Shown here piece by piece: positions 36,180 to 46,215 of a stretch of DNA of 64,000 nt. Below the pieces are notes generated by a model, which saw only the letters and a list, made by a program, of their open reading frames with translations, was not told the origin of the DNA and did not search any database. Both the position numbers and the translations under genes were made by a program. Source of the stretch: Ceratothoa steindachneri. Its lineage: Eukaryota > Arthropoda > Malacostraca > Isopoda > Cymothoidae. Each line of letters begins with the position of its first letter. The stretch's first letter is position 1. The stretch lies in assembly GCA_963969495.1 (NCBI GenBank), contig OZ018318.1, positions 100,617,141 through 100,681,140 of the forward strand. Reading direction: 5' to 3'.

Positions 36180-36345
36180 GAGGTGAGGGGGAAGTGGATC
36201 AATGACTTTCCCAGTCCCTATCAGAGTTCAAATGAACCCAGTGACACAGATTTCCTGATTTGCACTCAGGCTCAAAGGATGTGCAACTACCAAGTGTAAC
36301 AGTTACACACAGGGTACCACCCTGTGGGGTACTAAGAGTGGAGAT
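36180..36345. repeat. Dispersed repeat of unknown type, copy 1
   Basis: Shares with 58425-58605 the words ACTTTCCCAG, CCATCAGAGTTCAA or CTATCAGAGTTCAA, CCAGTGACA or CCAATGACA, CCAAGTGTAACAG then TTACACA, and CCACCC.GTGGG. Both copies follow an AAT-rich tract and are followed by GGTAAAA or TAGTAAAATTCC words. No ORF. This may be the start of the satellite-bearing repeat that continues to 37192. Confidence 0.65.
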
Positions 36346-37192
36346 TGGTGGCAAAATCTTACCATTAGTGCAAATTGGTAGTAAATTACTCCTAAAAATT
36401 AGGACCATTCGTAAAAGTGTGCAAATTGGTAATAAAACCTCTAGCAAAAGTGCAGAAAAATGTAAAACCTAACTAAGTTAATTAATGTTGGTGGTAAAAT
36501 TCCCTACCTAGAGTGAAGCTAGGCGGTAAAACAGTTATCAAAGGTGCAGGTCAATGGTAACCCCTTTAACAAGTTATATTTGTGGTAAAATTCCCTACCA
36601 TGAGTGAGCTAGGTGTTAAAATCCCTATATAAAGTGCAGGTCAATGGTAACCCCTTTAACAATATTTATTGTGGTAAAATCCCCTACCAAGAGTGAAGCT
36701 AGGTGGTAAAACCCCTATCAAAAGTGTAGGTTAATGGTAACCCCTTTAAAAATAGTTATTGTCCTAAAATACAGACCAAGATTGCGGATCTAAGGTAAAA
36801 CCCCTACCAGGATTACATATTGTTAAAACCCCTACCAGGATTACATATTGTTAAAACCCTTACTAGCAGTAAACGATGGCAATAAAACCCTACAACGAGT
36901 CAGGGGGTGGGGGTTAAAGTCTTAACCAATAGTACATAGCAATAGTAAAAAAAATCCCACTAAGTAACACGAGTGTAAAGCAGTGGTAAAAACACACACT
37001 GATAGTCCAGGTTAGTGGTAAAAGCCCTACTATGTCGCAGGTAGGTATTAAACCTCCTACCTTATGTGCAAATCAGTGATGAAATCCTATGAATAGTGAG
37101 AACATGTGGTAACAACAATACCAAGATTGAGATGTGGTAAAACCCTACAAAGAGTGCAGATCAATGATAAAAATCTTATCAAGCATGCAGAT
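36346..37192. repeat. Degenerate tandem array, GGTAAAACCCTACC units
   Basis: Irregular units of roughly 35-45 bases with the common core GGTAAAACCCCTACCAAGAG, then TGCAG.TCAAT. Units differ a lot. The array is interrupted exactly at 37192 by the hAT element and resumes at 45776. Non-coding. Confidence 0.8.
37185..37192. repeat. hAT target site duplication, left
   Basis: ATGCAGAT directly before the terminal TAGTGATGGGACGA; repeated at 45776-45783. Confidence 0.88.
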
Positions 37193-37528
37193 TAGTGATG
37201 GGACGAGTACTCGGTATCGGTATCGAACGAGTTTAGTGGTATCGGAACCCATACTCGTATCGAAAATTTTTGCCTTAGTTTTCGATACCAACGTACGATC
37301 CAAGACCCTTAAAGGCCTCTTCACACTACAAGAATACCGGCAACTTTCTGCCGATTTTTGCCGCCACCAGCACGAAACCGGGAGAAAGTTGCCAATATTG
37401 GCAACTCTAACGTGTCGGTGTTTTGCTGCCGGTTTAGGCAGCAACCTTCCCACTATGAACATGTTTGTTGATATTATATCGTTTATCAAGTTGTCTATTT
37501 TTTGCTAATTGCTAAAAGCTGCTACTGT

Positions 37529-37625
37529 TGAACAATCGAGAACATTCAGGAATAAAGGCGGGGTTATACAAGTGCTGCCACCACACGCATGTTTTTTCCG
37601 GTTCAACCCTTTATCCAGATAATTT
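37529..37625 (+). promoter_or_regulatory. Heat-shock-element plus TATA-like module 1
   Basis: GAACATTCAGGAA at 37540-37552 fits the inverted 5-bp unit rule of a heat shock element (GAA-nn-TTC-nn-GAA) exactly. It is followed by TTATACAAG near 37564 and a CACACGCAT word. The module is related to that at 37797-37890 but is less good at the TATA position. Function is inferred. Confidence 0.45.
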
Positions 37626-37796
37626 AATGATGTAGATTAGTTGTGTTTTCTAAATATGTGGTAAAGCCTAGCAAAGAATGAAGGTGAAGATGAAAATACG
37701 AATATAATTTCAAGTGAAATCATTATATTGCAGTAAATTGTTGAAGAATAACGGCAGCATTTTTTGTGTGTGCGGAAAACTGAAGTTCAGCGTGCA

Positions 37797-37960
37797 CGCT
37801 CGAACTATCGAGAACATTCGTGAGTCAGGGTAGGAGGGTATATAAGGGCAGCCGTCACGCGCATCGGGCTTCAATCCTTTATCGGAGCTCATCGGTGCTA
37901 GCGCTCGTTGTGCCTTCATCTTTATTGACTTCAACCATGCAACAGGATTATTAAGGTTAG
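37797..37960 (+). promoter_or_regulatory. Heat-shock-element plus TATA module 2, with possible donor
   Basis: ATCGAGAACATTCGTGAG (37807-37824) repeats the element of module 1, with the last unit GAG for GAA. A clear TATATAAG lies at 37840-37847, and TTCAATC about 30 bases downstream (37870-37876) resembles an arthropod initiator. At 37952-37959 AAGGTTAGTG could be a splice donor for an intron before the transposase start at 38611. Likely promoter of the hAT gene, by position. Confidence 0.5.
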
Positions 37961-38610
37961 TGCATTTTATAATCTTCACCATTCAAAGATCTTAAGTTCC
38001 CCTTTTCATTTACACTATTTCATACTTCACAAAAATATATCTATATATATATACAGTAAGACCTCATATTCGTAATTTGACTGGTGTTTAACAGGTGCTT
38101 TTCCAACATTGTATAAATAATATGACTAAATTATAAATCATCAAGTGGACCTTTCATCCCATATTATCGTATGCATTTGCACGATCATTTGTACTACTAA
38201 GTAGTAGCAAATAAAGTTAACAAGTACCTCTTCCATAGTGTGACCACCCCATGAGATGTGACAACTGGGCGGTTTATTTGCCTTTCTCATTCGCCGGGCT
38301 TTCCGCCAATCACACGCGAGCTCTGATGAATGGCCGTCACTAGTGTTTCGCACCAGTGTTCACCAATTAAAATCAGTGCTCTCTAATTTTTTCAAGATAA
38401 TTTCCCGAAAACGCAACTTCCCGATCAATACTCGCAATGCAATTACTTGAATGCACGAAACTGTGTAAATTTATTGAGAATTAGTTATTAAAAATGAATC
38501 CATATTAACCAGTAAAAAGCACCTTGTTTGAGCGCCAAACGAGCGAGCGAGTCAAGTTCAATGTAGGTGCTAGTGAAATTAACGCACGTGTTTTTGCGTG
38601 AAATTCACGA

Positions 38611-39330
38611 ATGGCAAGTGGATCAAATTCGAAACAGAAGAGCATTGTTTGGAAATTTTACGACATAGCTGAAGATGATGAAAGTAAGGCTGTGTGTAAG
38701 TGCTGTGATATGAAGATTGGAAGAGGATCATTCCGTAGCAACTTCAACACATCTAATATGTTTAAACATTTAAATGCTAGGCATGCTGCTGAGTTTGATG
38801 AAGAAAAGAAAATGAGGAAAAAAGAAGAAGAAAGGAAAAGACTACTCCATGATCATCCTCATCTCAAACTAAGAAGAAAAACTCCTTGAAGATGCTGTCA
38901 AGCAGTAAACTTTAGAAGATGTTTTTCAGCGACGAAAGATTTGAGACATAAACGACAGCAAGGCTAAACAAATTCACAAGTTCATCGGGGAGATGATAGC
39001 CATAGATTTACAATCGTTTTCTATAGGTGAAGACTTGGGCTTCACGAGGTTGATGAACCACACCTGCCCGAATTATCAAATACCATCTCGAAAATATATC
39101 TAAAATAATATCATCCAAGGTTAAAGGTAAAGTACAGGACGGTATCACTGAAGCATCTCATATATCCTTAATGTGTGATGGCTGGACTGCTAGTTCATCT
39201 AACTCTGCATTTTTGTGTGTCACGTCGCATTGGATAAACGCGAAGACATGGAAATCAAAAGTGCGATTCTGAGTGTGTCTCCAATGGCAGTGTCTCACAC
39301 TGCTGAAAATATTAGAGATGTTCTCGAAGA
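38611..39330 (+). pseudogene. hAT transposase N-terminal half (BED finger)
   Basis: Opens MASGSNSKQKSIVWKFYDIA. The BED finger is AVCKCCDMKIGRGSF, then NTSNMFKHLNARHAAEF, giving C-X2-C and H-X4-H. A lysine/glutamate-rich helix follows and then a stop at 38887-38889. Beyond it, shifted frames keep hAT features: IHKFIGEMIAIDLQSFS and RLMNHTCPNYQIPSRKYI, then a Cys-Asp-Gly-Trp word of the catalytic region (first Asp area) near 39180, and HTAENIRDVLEE at 39297-39330. Broken by several stops. Interrupted at about 39330 by the CR1 insertion; the frame resumes at 43866. Confidence 0.82.
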
Positions 39331-39595
39331 AGTCAATTCCTGAACCAAGTGATCATCATTTGAAAGAACCAGATCTAAGATATTGGTACCCCTTGTTGGT
39401 TTATTAACAAATTGAGTAAAAAAAATTATCCTCAAAGCATTCTATAAACTTACAACTTTCTCTATCCCTTCGTATAATATTTTCCAAGTCCACAGAATTT
39501 AAATTAAAGTTACCAAAAATAATTGTATCTATTTCAGATCCTTTCCTTATTTCCCTGACCTTCGAACAGGTAGCACGTGTTTTATAGAGCTCTCA
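39331..39595 (-). pseudogene. Inverted CR1 endonuclease fragment at the insertion edge
   Basis: On the minus strand: IIFGNFNLNSVDLENIIRRD, then RESCKFIECFEDNFF, a frameshift, and TQFVNKPTRGTNILDLVLSN and DDHLVQ. This is the same family as the plus-strand copy at 41220-41440, but divergent in sequence, so it is a piece of a different copy. It lies exactly between the hAT break and the plus-strand CR1. Confidence 0.75.
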
Positions 39596-39727
39596 GTCTG
39601 TTGATCTATTTTTCAGATTTTTCTACAGTTTGTTTGTTTTTTTTCTCTCACCACAATCAGCGAAAGCTAAGTTGCTCTTCTTTTTTTTCTTATTACTACT
39701 TAAGTTTTTTCTTTGATTGAATAAGTG

Positions 39728-40872
39728 ATGGAGTTTGGGGATGACAGTGAGCATGAGTGTCGGAATGTATGCATTGGTTGTGGTGTATTAGGTGAGGGGT
39801 ATACATGTGTTGTATGTGGGCTGCGTGAATGCATTGTAGATTTAGAGGGGATGAGAAGGCAGGATTTAGACAGGATATGTAGGCTGGAGGGGTTAGTTGC
39901 TGAGCTCAGGAGGGAACTTAGTGTTAGGCCTAGAGCTGGGAATAGGTTAGGTGGTGAGGTAGGCCGGTTAGATGTTTCAGGAGAAGGTAGAGGGCCGGTG
40001 GATGAGGTAGAATATGATAGTTCTAGTGATAGTGAAGTTAGCCCCCTTAGATTAGTTAGAAATAGGCCTAGCGAGGATGGGGGAGAGTGGTTAGGAAACG
40101 TGAAGCTAGGGAGGCTTCTCCTGTTCTTTGTGAGAATAGGGTTGCCTCTGTTGAGGTGGTTAGTCAGGGGAAGAATAGGTGTGTGAGTCAGAGGGACACA
40201 GAACCTATTAGCTTGACTAATAGATTCAGTGCCCTAAGAGAGGAAGTAACTGGAAGTGATATGACTGGTGGGGGTGGAGTTCGAGTGACTGGTAGTTTGA
40301 ATGAGAATAGGAGTGGGGATGGAGTTAGGTCTGTGGGGGTTAGGAATAGGAGTCTGACTGAAGTGCTTGTGATGGGTGATTCGCGAGTTAGATATTTAGA
40401 TAGGAAGTTGAATGCAAGTAGATTGAATGGTTTGAGGGTGTGTTTGCCGGGTGCTGGAGTGAGAGATCTGTCTGATAGGTATGAGGAGCTGGTGTCTGGC
40501 TGTGCAAGGGATGCGGTTGTAATTACACATGTAGGAGTGAATGACGTGAAGAAAGTGGGTGCATGTGAGTTACGTGAAAGGTACAAGAGGTTGATTGAAA
40601 AGGTGAAAGAAAGTAGAATGAAAGGTGTTGTGACAGGTGCGCTTCCAAGAATGGATGTTGGGGTAGAATGGATGTCTCGTGCAATTGGGCTGAATGATTA
40701 TGTGAGGAGGATGTGTGAGATGGAAGGTGTCATGTTTGTGGATGTGTGGGATAGGTTTGTTGGAATGAAAGAAATGTATGCGATGGATGGACTGCATTTG
40801 AGTAGGAGGGGGGTAGATATGTTGTGGGAGGAGTATGATCGTGTTATTAGGTCTTTGCGGGCGGGAAACTAG
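39728..40872 (+). pseudogene. CR1 ORF1, Cys-rich finger and SGNH esterase-like domain
   Basis: The N-terminal part (39728 to about 40085) has a Cys-rich motif CIGCGVLGEGYTCVVCGL followed by a coiled-coil-like segment (RRQDLDRICRLEGLVAELRR). A +1/-1 frameshift at about 40085 leads to the second frame, which continues to 40872. There the SGNH-hydrolase blocks are visible: EVLVMGDSRVRYLDRKL (block I Gly-Asp-Ser), VVITHVGVNDVKKVGA (block III, G-x-N-D) and MDGLHLSRRGVDML (block V, Asp-x-x-His). Such esterase domains are known from ORF1 of CR1-type elements, where they may act on lipid membranes. All catalytic residues seem retained. Confidence 0.85.
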
Positions 40873-40895
40873 ATACTAATAGTGGTCAGGGAATT

Positions 40896-43550
40896 ATGAG
40901 AGGACATTATAGTACTGAAAGTAGAATGGACTTGGCAGATAACAGAAATAGGTTCCAAGGCGATAGAGGTGAGGTCATTCAGGTTTCAAGAGGTGCTTCA
41001 GGGATAGGGGGGTTAAATTGTTTCTATACAAATGCTCGTAGTCTTAGAAACAAGAAGGATAAACATTGTTTCAAGTTTAAATAATTCAATAAAGCAGGAT
41101 GGAGTTGAGTCACTTTGGATAGATATTAGGTTCAGTAAAAATAGAATGGTGCATTTGGGAGCTTTTTACAGGCCACCTGGGCAGACTGATGATATGGATG
41201 AACTAATGATAAGGGAAATAAGTAAGGGATGTGAAACAGATGCAGGTATTATTGGGGACTTCAACTTAAACTCTGTGGACTGGGAAAATATGATAGGTAG
41301 GGATAGAACAAGTTGCAGGTTCATAGAATGCTTTGAGGATAATTTTTTGAATCAATTTGTTAATGAGCCAACGAGGGGGGACAATATATTCGATTTAGTA
41401 CTTTCTAACAGTGATCATTTAGTTCAAGAATTGACTGTTGGGGAAGCATTGGGAAATAGTGACCATCAGATAGTTCGTTTTAACTTGGGAATTGAGAAGG
41501 GTAAAATAACTGAGAATGCTGAAAAGTTCCAAATTTTCATAAGGGAGATTATGTAAAACTTCGAAGCTTGCTAAATTTGGTAGACTGGGATGTAGAATTC
41601 AGAGGTAAAAATGCTTATGGGATGTGGGATACTTTCAAGCATATAATAAATGTAGTCCAAGAACAATGTATCGCAATGAAGGCCATTAGGAACAAAAGTA
41701 GGAAACCATTATGGTGGAATCAGGAGATAGCTACAAAAATTTCAGAGAAGAAAAGGGCATACAAAAAATTACAGGTACAAAATAATATTCAAAATTTAAG
41801 TGATTATAGAATGGCTAGGAATGAGTTAAATAAGATTATAAAGAAGAACAAAAGGGTGTCAGAAATTAAATTAGCTCAGGATAGCAACAAAGATCCTAGA
41901 AAGTTCTTTAGTTAAAATAGGACCTATCAAATATGAAGGGGTTGTGAGAGAAACTGATGAGGAAATAGTTGAGGTACTAAATGGTCATTTTGCATCAGTA
42001 TTTACAAAGGAGAAACTAAATAGTCTTATGTATAGTACTCATGGGTCAGGAAAAGAGGTGTTTACTAACATTAGTGTGGATCGGAGGATGATAAAAGGAC
42101 TAATAGGTGAATTAGATACTACCAAGGCCTCCGGCCCTGATAATATTCATTCTAGGATACTTAAAGAAGGGGTAGAAAGTATCTCAATAGCTCTGGAGAA
42201 GTTATATACTAGGTCACTGGAATATGGAGAAATACCTGATGATTGGAAGAGAGCGAATGTAGTCCCCATTTTCAAGAAGGGTAGTAAAGAGGATCCAAAT
42301 AACTTTAGACCGGTTAGCCTAACTCCTGTAGTCTGTAAAATTCTTGAGAAAATAGTTAAAAAAGGGATTTGCCAACATCTAGAGAGGGAGCGGTTAATCA
42401 GCGATGCTCAGCATGGGTTTAGATCAGGTAGATCATGTTTGACTAACTTACTAGACTTTCTGGAGTTTGTAACAGATCAAGTAGATATAATTTACTTAGA
42501 TTTTAGTAAAGCATTTGATAAGGTACCACATAGGAGACTAGTTCATAAATTAAAAATGATTGGGATATGTGATGGGGGTTTGAAATTGGATAGCTGAGTG
42601 GCTGAAAGACAGGAAGCAAAGGGTAGTGCTAAATGGTGTAAAGTCAGAGTGGAGAGATGTTATCAGTGGGGTTCCTCAGGGATCAGTTCTCGGTCCATTA
42701 TTATTTGTCATCTATATAAACGATCTTGGGGAGGCAGTTAATAATAAAGTGTCAATTAGCAGCTGTAGTTAAAGATATTGATGATAATTTTAAAGTGCAG
42801 GGAGATTTAAATCAATTGTTATCCTTGGCACATAAGTGGCAAATGACTTTCAACCTTGATAAGTGCAAAGTTATTAACATGGGAAAAGATAATAGAGAAT
42901 TTAACTATGAAATGGATGGGCATTGGCTGAGCTCAGTAGAGGATGAGAAAGATCTAGGAGTAGTAATAGATAAGTCATTAAGGTTTTCCAAGCACTGTAT
43001 TGAAGCAAGAAATAGGGCAAATAGAGTGCTGGGTTTTATTAAGAGAAATGTCAGTTACAAAAGTAAGGAGGTTATTCTTAAACTCTATAACTCTTATGTT
43101 AGGCCACATCTAGAGTACTGTATACAGGCATGGTCCCCACATTTTAGACACGATATTAACCTTCTCGAGTCAGTGCAACGGAGGGCAACAAATATTATTC
43201 CTTCCCTGAGGCACCTTGAATATATAGATAGACTGAGGGTATTAAATATGTTCTCGTTCGAAAGGAGGTGTGTGAGAGGGCATATGATTGAGCTCTTTAA
43301 AAATTTTTCTGGGATAGATAAATTGGATGTTAGCAAGTTTTTTGAGTTAGATAATGGAAATCGGACTAGAGGTCACCACTTGAAAATTAAAAAGCAAGGG
43401 TGTAGGTTGGATTTAAGAAAATATTTTTCACCAATAGAGTGGTAGACTTCTGGAACAAATTGCCGCGGAGGGTAGTAGGTAGTCCAAGTCTAAATGTATT
43501 TAAGAGTAGGTTGGATGAGTTTATGGGGAGGGAAGGTTGTGATGGTTCCT
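40896..43550 (+). pseudogene. CR1 ORF2: endonuclease and RT, YxDD box lost
   Basis: Endonuclease start LNCFYTNARSLRNKKD (41018-41065), then an internal deletion removing the following 50 or so residues. It continues MVHLGAFYRPPGQTDDMDEL, IIGDFNLNSVDWENMIGRD and GNSDHQIVRFNL. Linker at 41568-41915. RT: IPDDWKRANVVPIFKKGSKE, NFRPVSLTPVVCKILEKIV, ISDAQHGFRSGRSCLTNLLD, IYLDFSKAFDKVPHRRL, a frameshift, then ISGVPQGSVLGPLLFVIYIN. After NDLGEAVNNKVS the expected F/YADD box is absent and the frame resumes with AAVVKDIDDNFKVQGDLNQL. Thumb: EYCIQAWSPHFRHDINLLES. The end is NKLPRRVVGSPSLNVFKSRL. Loss of the FADD box makes it catalytically dead. Confidence 0.87.
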
Positions 43551-43865
43551 AAGTTTTGTATATATCTATAGCTGCATGATTTAGTTCTTGACAAGCCTTG
43601 ATTGGTGATACCCTTGTTTCTGGATGCAATCCTCTGGATGTAGTTTTCCTGGGAGTTTGGGTGCCTAAAAAAGAGGCCGGTTGACTCGGATGACCTATGA
43701 TGAGCCCTTGTGGCTTTTGTCATCTGTTATATTATATTGTGGGGGACTTTGATTTTGTCTTTCCCTTGTGATGGTGCTTTTTGTGGGTGGGTTTTGACGG
43801 ATGCGGATGACCTTTGATAGGCCCTTGTGGCTTTTGTCATCCGTGTAATTATGTTATGTTATGTT

Positions 43866-44930
43866 AAGCTCTCCATCAGTTTGATATTGACAACAAGAAA
43901 ATACATCTTCTTGTGAGAGATAACGCAGCCAATAGGGCAGCTGCAGCTGTACACGCGGAAATGAAGTCTCTGCCCTGTTTTTTACACACGTTAATTTCAA
44001 GAATATCAGAGGAGATTTCATCTGCCACAGCATCGCTTCATTCAAGATATAGCAACAAGATGGAATAGTCAGTACTGCATGATGTCGAGAATATTCGAGC
44101 AAAAAATGCCTTGATATCATACTGCAGCGACCATCCAAAGCCAAATTCTCTGGAATCCAATCAGTGGAAAATTATGGAGAAGCTTCTTAAAATATTGAAG
44201 CAATTCGTTGATTGTACAGCTTTGCTGAGTGGAACACTTTCTTGAGATGGGAGAACAGAAGGGATTGTTTGCAGGTCTAGGCACAATTCTGAATGCATGG
44301 AAAGCGTCATTTAATATGCGCTTCAAGAATTATCTGGAAAACAAAAACTTGATCTTAGCAACATACAAGTATCTAGATCCCAGATTCAAAAACAGTTTTT
44401 TTGAGGATGAATACAATAGCGAATCCCTAGATGACGCTGTTGTCGATTGGTTATCAAAGGATTTGGGTGTAGTGGCTAGCAGCAAACCAGTTTTTTCGAA
44501 CACTGTGCAGCCCATCGATTCTTCAGATTCTCTTGATGAAGGAAATAGTGATGATTTCAGTTTTGCAAGATGCTTCTCGAATCTCAAGAAAAAGAAGAAG
44601 AACGTAACAAAAGTTACTTTGGAACCAGAAGAAAAGAGTGAAAGGGCAGCACTACATGAAGAAATCGTGAAGTACCAAAGTTTGGCTATAATAAAGACCG
44701 AAGAAGATCCTCTTCAATGGTGGAAAGCGAATAGTAATGATTTTGTCTTCCTCACATCAGCTGTGAGAAAGTATTTGTCAGCCCCTCCATCATCGGTAGA
44801 AAGTGAGAGAATATTCAGCGTCGGAGGTAATATATGCACTCCAAAACGAAACAGGCTGCAGAGTGAAACAGCGGAAATGCTTATGTTCCTGCTCTATAAT
44901 TTGAGAGTATTGGGCTTAAAGTATGAATAA
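43866..44930 (+). pseudogene. hAT transposase C-terminal half
   Basis: Continues directly from the break at 39330 (VLEE, then ALHQFDIDNKKIHLLVRDNA) with the second catalytic Asp region LVRDNAANRAAAAVHAEM and the insertion domain. Several frameshifts occur up to 44228; from 44229 to 44930 one frame is open for 233 residues, including PLQWWKANSNDFVFLTSAVR, KYLSAPPSSVESERIFSVGG and NICTPKRNRLQSETAEMLMF, the hAT dimerisation domain. Stop at 44928-44930. Confidence 0.85.
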
Positions 44931-45761
44931 TGCTATGAATTACAAGCAATAATCTTACATAGAATCAGTATTCTCTACTCACAATGTTGTCAATGCTGTT
45001 GTCTTGTGAAGAATAAATTTGTTAATTTGCTCTTTTTCTTCAAACACGCTTATAAAATATATAACCTATCAGTATAAAAATTGGTGTGTCTGTCTGTCTG
45101 TCACTCAACTAGGCTTAAACTATCAGAAATACACCCCGCAAACTGTGTATCTTCTAATTCACCACCCCTTTGTGAATGGCAGGATGTAGGTTCTTAGTTT
45201 TTGAAATTGGCCAACGAACAAATATACTACATATCTATCAAATACGCCAGGAAGCTGTGGATGTGTAACAAGTGAGTGCAAAAGTCCTGTGCGAAGTACA
45301 AAATCGCCAAGCTATCGTCCAATTGGAGGAAAAGAGGTGCATCTCTTGATTGAGGACAACATAAGAGGAAAATGCAACAGGGTCGAGCGTAGGCCGCCTG
45401 AGGCGGTTGTTACGCATGTTATGATTATTTACTATTTTCTGCATTGTTGTTATCTACTAACGCAGGGTTTTTACATTTTTCTACGTGCTTGTGTATGTTG
45501 TGTGCGTGCTGCGTGCGGGCGCGTGAATGTGTGTACGCTTGTGATCACTTGGATATTGTGTGGGAACATTTTCCCAACCATTAAAAAATTAAACATAAGT
45601 TATGTGACTGCCTAATTGGCACCACCATACCCGTATATGAAATTGATCATACTTTCAGATTATAAAGATGAGCGTTAAAAATACCCCGCACATCGCCAGG
45701 AATATCAGCTAGTGGTATACAACCAAGTACTCGGTATCGGTACTCGCTTGAAAATCTGGTA
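44931..45761. other. hAT 3' non-coding region
   Basis: Between the transposase stop and the right inverted repeat. It contains a (GTCT)n word near 45091 and GC-rich patches at 45380-45410. No second ORF recognised; a further small insertion between 45260 and 45700 is possible. Confidence 0.5.
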
Positions 45762-45775
45762 TCGTCCCATCACTA

Positions 45776-46215
45776 ATGCAGATCAATGGTAAAACCCGAT
45801 TGCAACTGCAGATCAACAGTAAAACCCTATTGTGAAAGCATATCAATGGAGAACCCAACCCAGAGGGCTGATCAATTGTAAAAATCCTAATATAAGTGCA
45901 GATTCATGGTAAACCCAATCAAGAGTGAAGATCAATGGTAAAACCCTACCCAGAGTGCAGAGCAATGGTAAAACCCTACACATAAAAACAAATAAAAGGA
46001 GAGCACTTCAGTGGCAATACACCTACTACAAGTTCAGGTTTTAGGCAAAACCAGTACCAGTACCAGTTAAAACCAATACCATGAGTTCAAATGTGGTAGA
46101 ATCCTATCAAAAATGCAGATAATTAGAAAAACCTATACGATAGTGTAGATCAGTGCTAAGCCATTATTGAGAGTAGAATTCAGTGGTAAAATCTCCTACC
46201 ATCATACAGGGGCTT
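45776..46215. repeat. Continuation of the GGTAAAA tandem array
   Basis: Same units as 36346-37192 (GATCAATGGTAAAACCC, AGAGTGCAGATCAATGG). Begins with the second ATGCAGAT duplication of the hAT. It runs into the 3' end of copy C. Confidence 0.8.

Larger units (their letters stand above)
39596..43865 (+). mobile_element. CR1-type non-LTR retrotransposon
   Basis: Holds an ORF1 with SGNH esterase-like domain (39728-40872), ORF2 with endonuclease and RT (40896-43550), and a 3' UTR with two related blocks (CGGATGACCTATGATGAGCC and CGGATGACCTTTGATAGGCC). It ends in (TTATG)n-like sequence at 43849-43865. Short tandem 3' ends instead of poly(A) are usual in CR1. Frames are mildly damaged, so it is relatively young but not active. 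The insertion lies within hAT coding sequence, which resumes in frame immediately after the tail. Confidence 0.88.
37193..45775 (+). mobile_element. hAT transposon (ZBED-like) carrying a nested CR1
   Basis: Terminal inverted repeats are TAGTGATGGGACGA (37193-37206) and TCGTCCCATCACTA (45762-45775), bounded by a perfect 8-base duplication ATGCAGAT, the diagnostic length for hAT. Subterminal GTACTCGGTATCGGTA occurs near both ends. The coding part has a BED zinc finger (38611) and a hAT C-terminal dimerisation domain (44700-44925) on the plus strand. The 8.58-kb length includes a 4.5-kb CR1 insertion at 39331-43865; without it the element is about 4.05 kb. It lies in the GGTAAAA tandem array. 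Confidence 0.93.

Noticed and set aside
37145..37489. Overlapping open frames on both strands at the left end of the hAT
   Set aside because: They cover the terminal repeat and subterminal region; composition does not suggest protein and they cross the element border.
39331..43865. Twin-priming inversion of a single CR1 RNA
   Set aside because: The inverted piece repeats, with many differences, a region that is present in the plus-strand copy, whereas twin priming splits one template without duplication.
45238..45615. Frames in the hAT 3' region
   Set aside because: Short, low complexity, different strands; no recognised domain.
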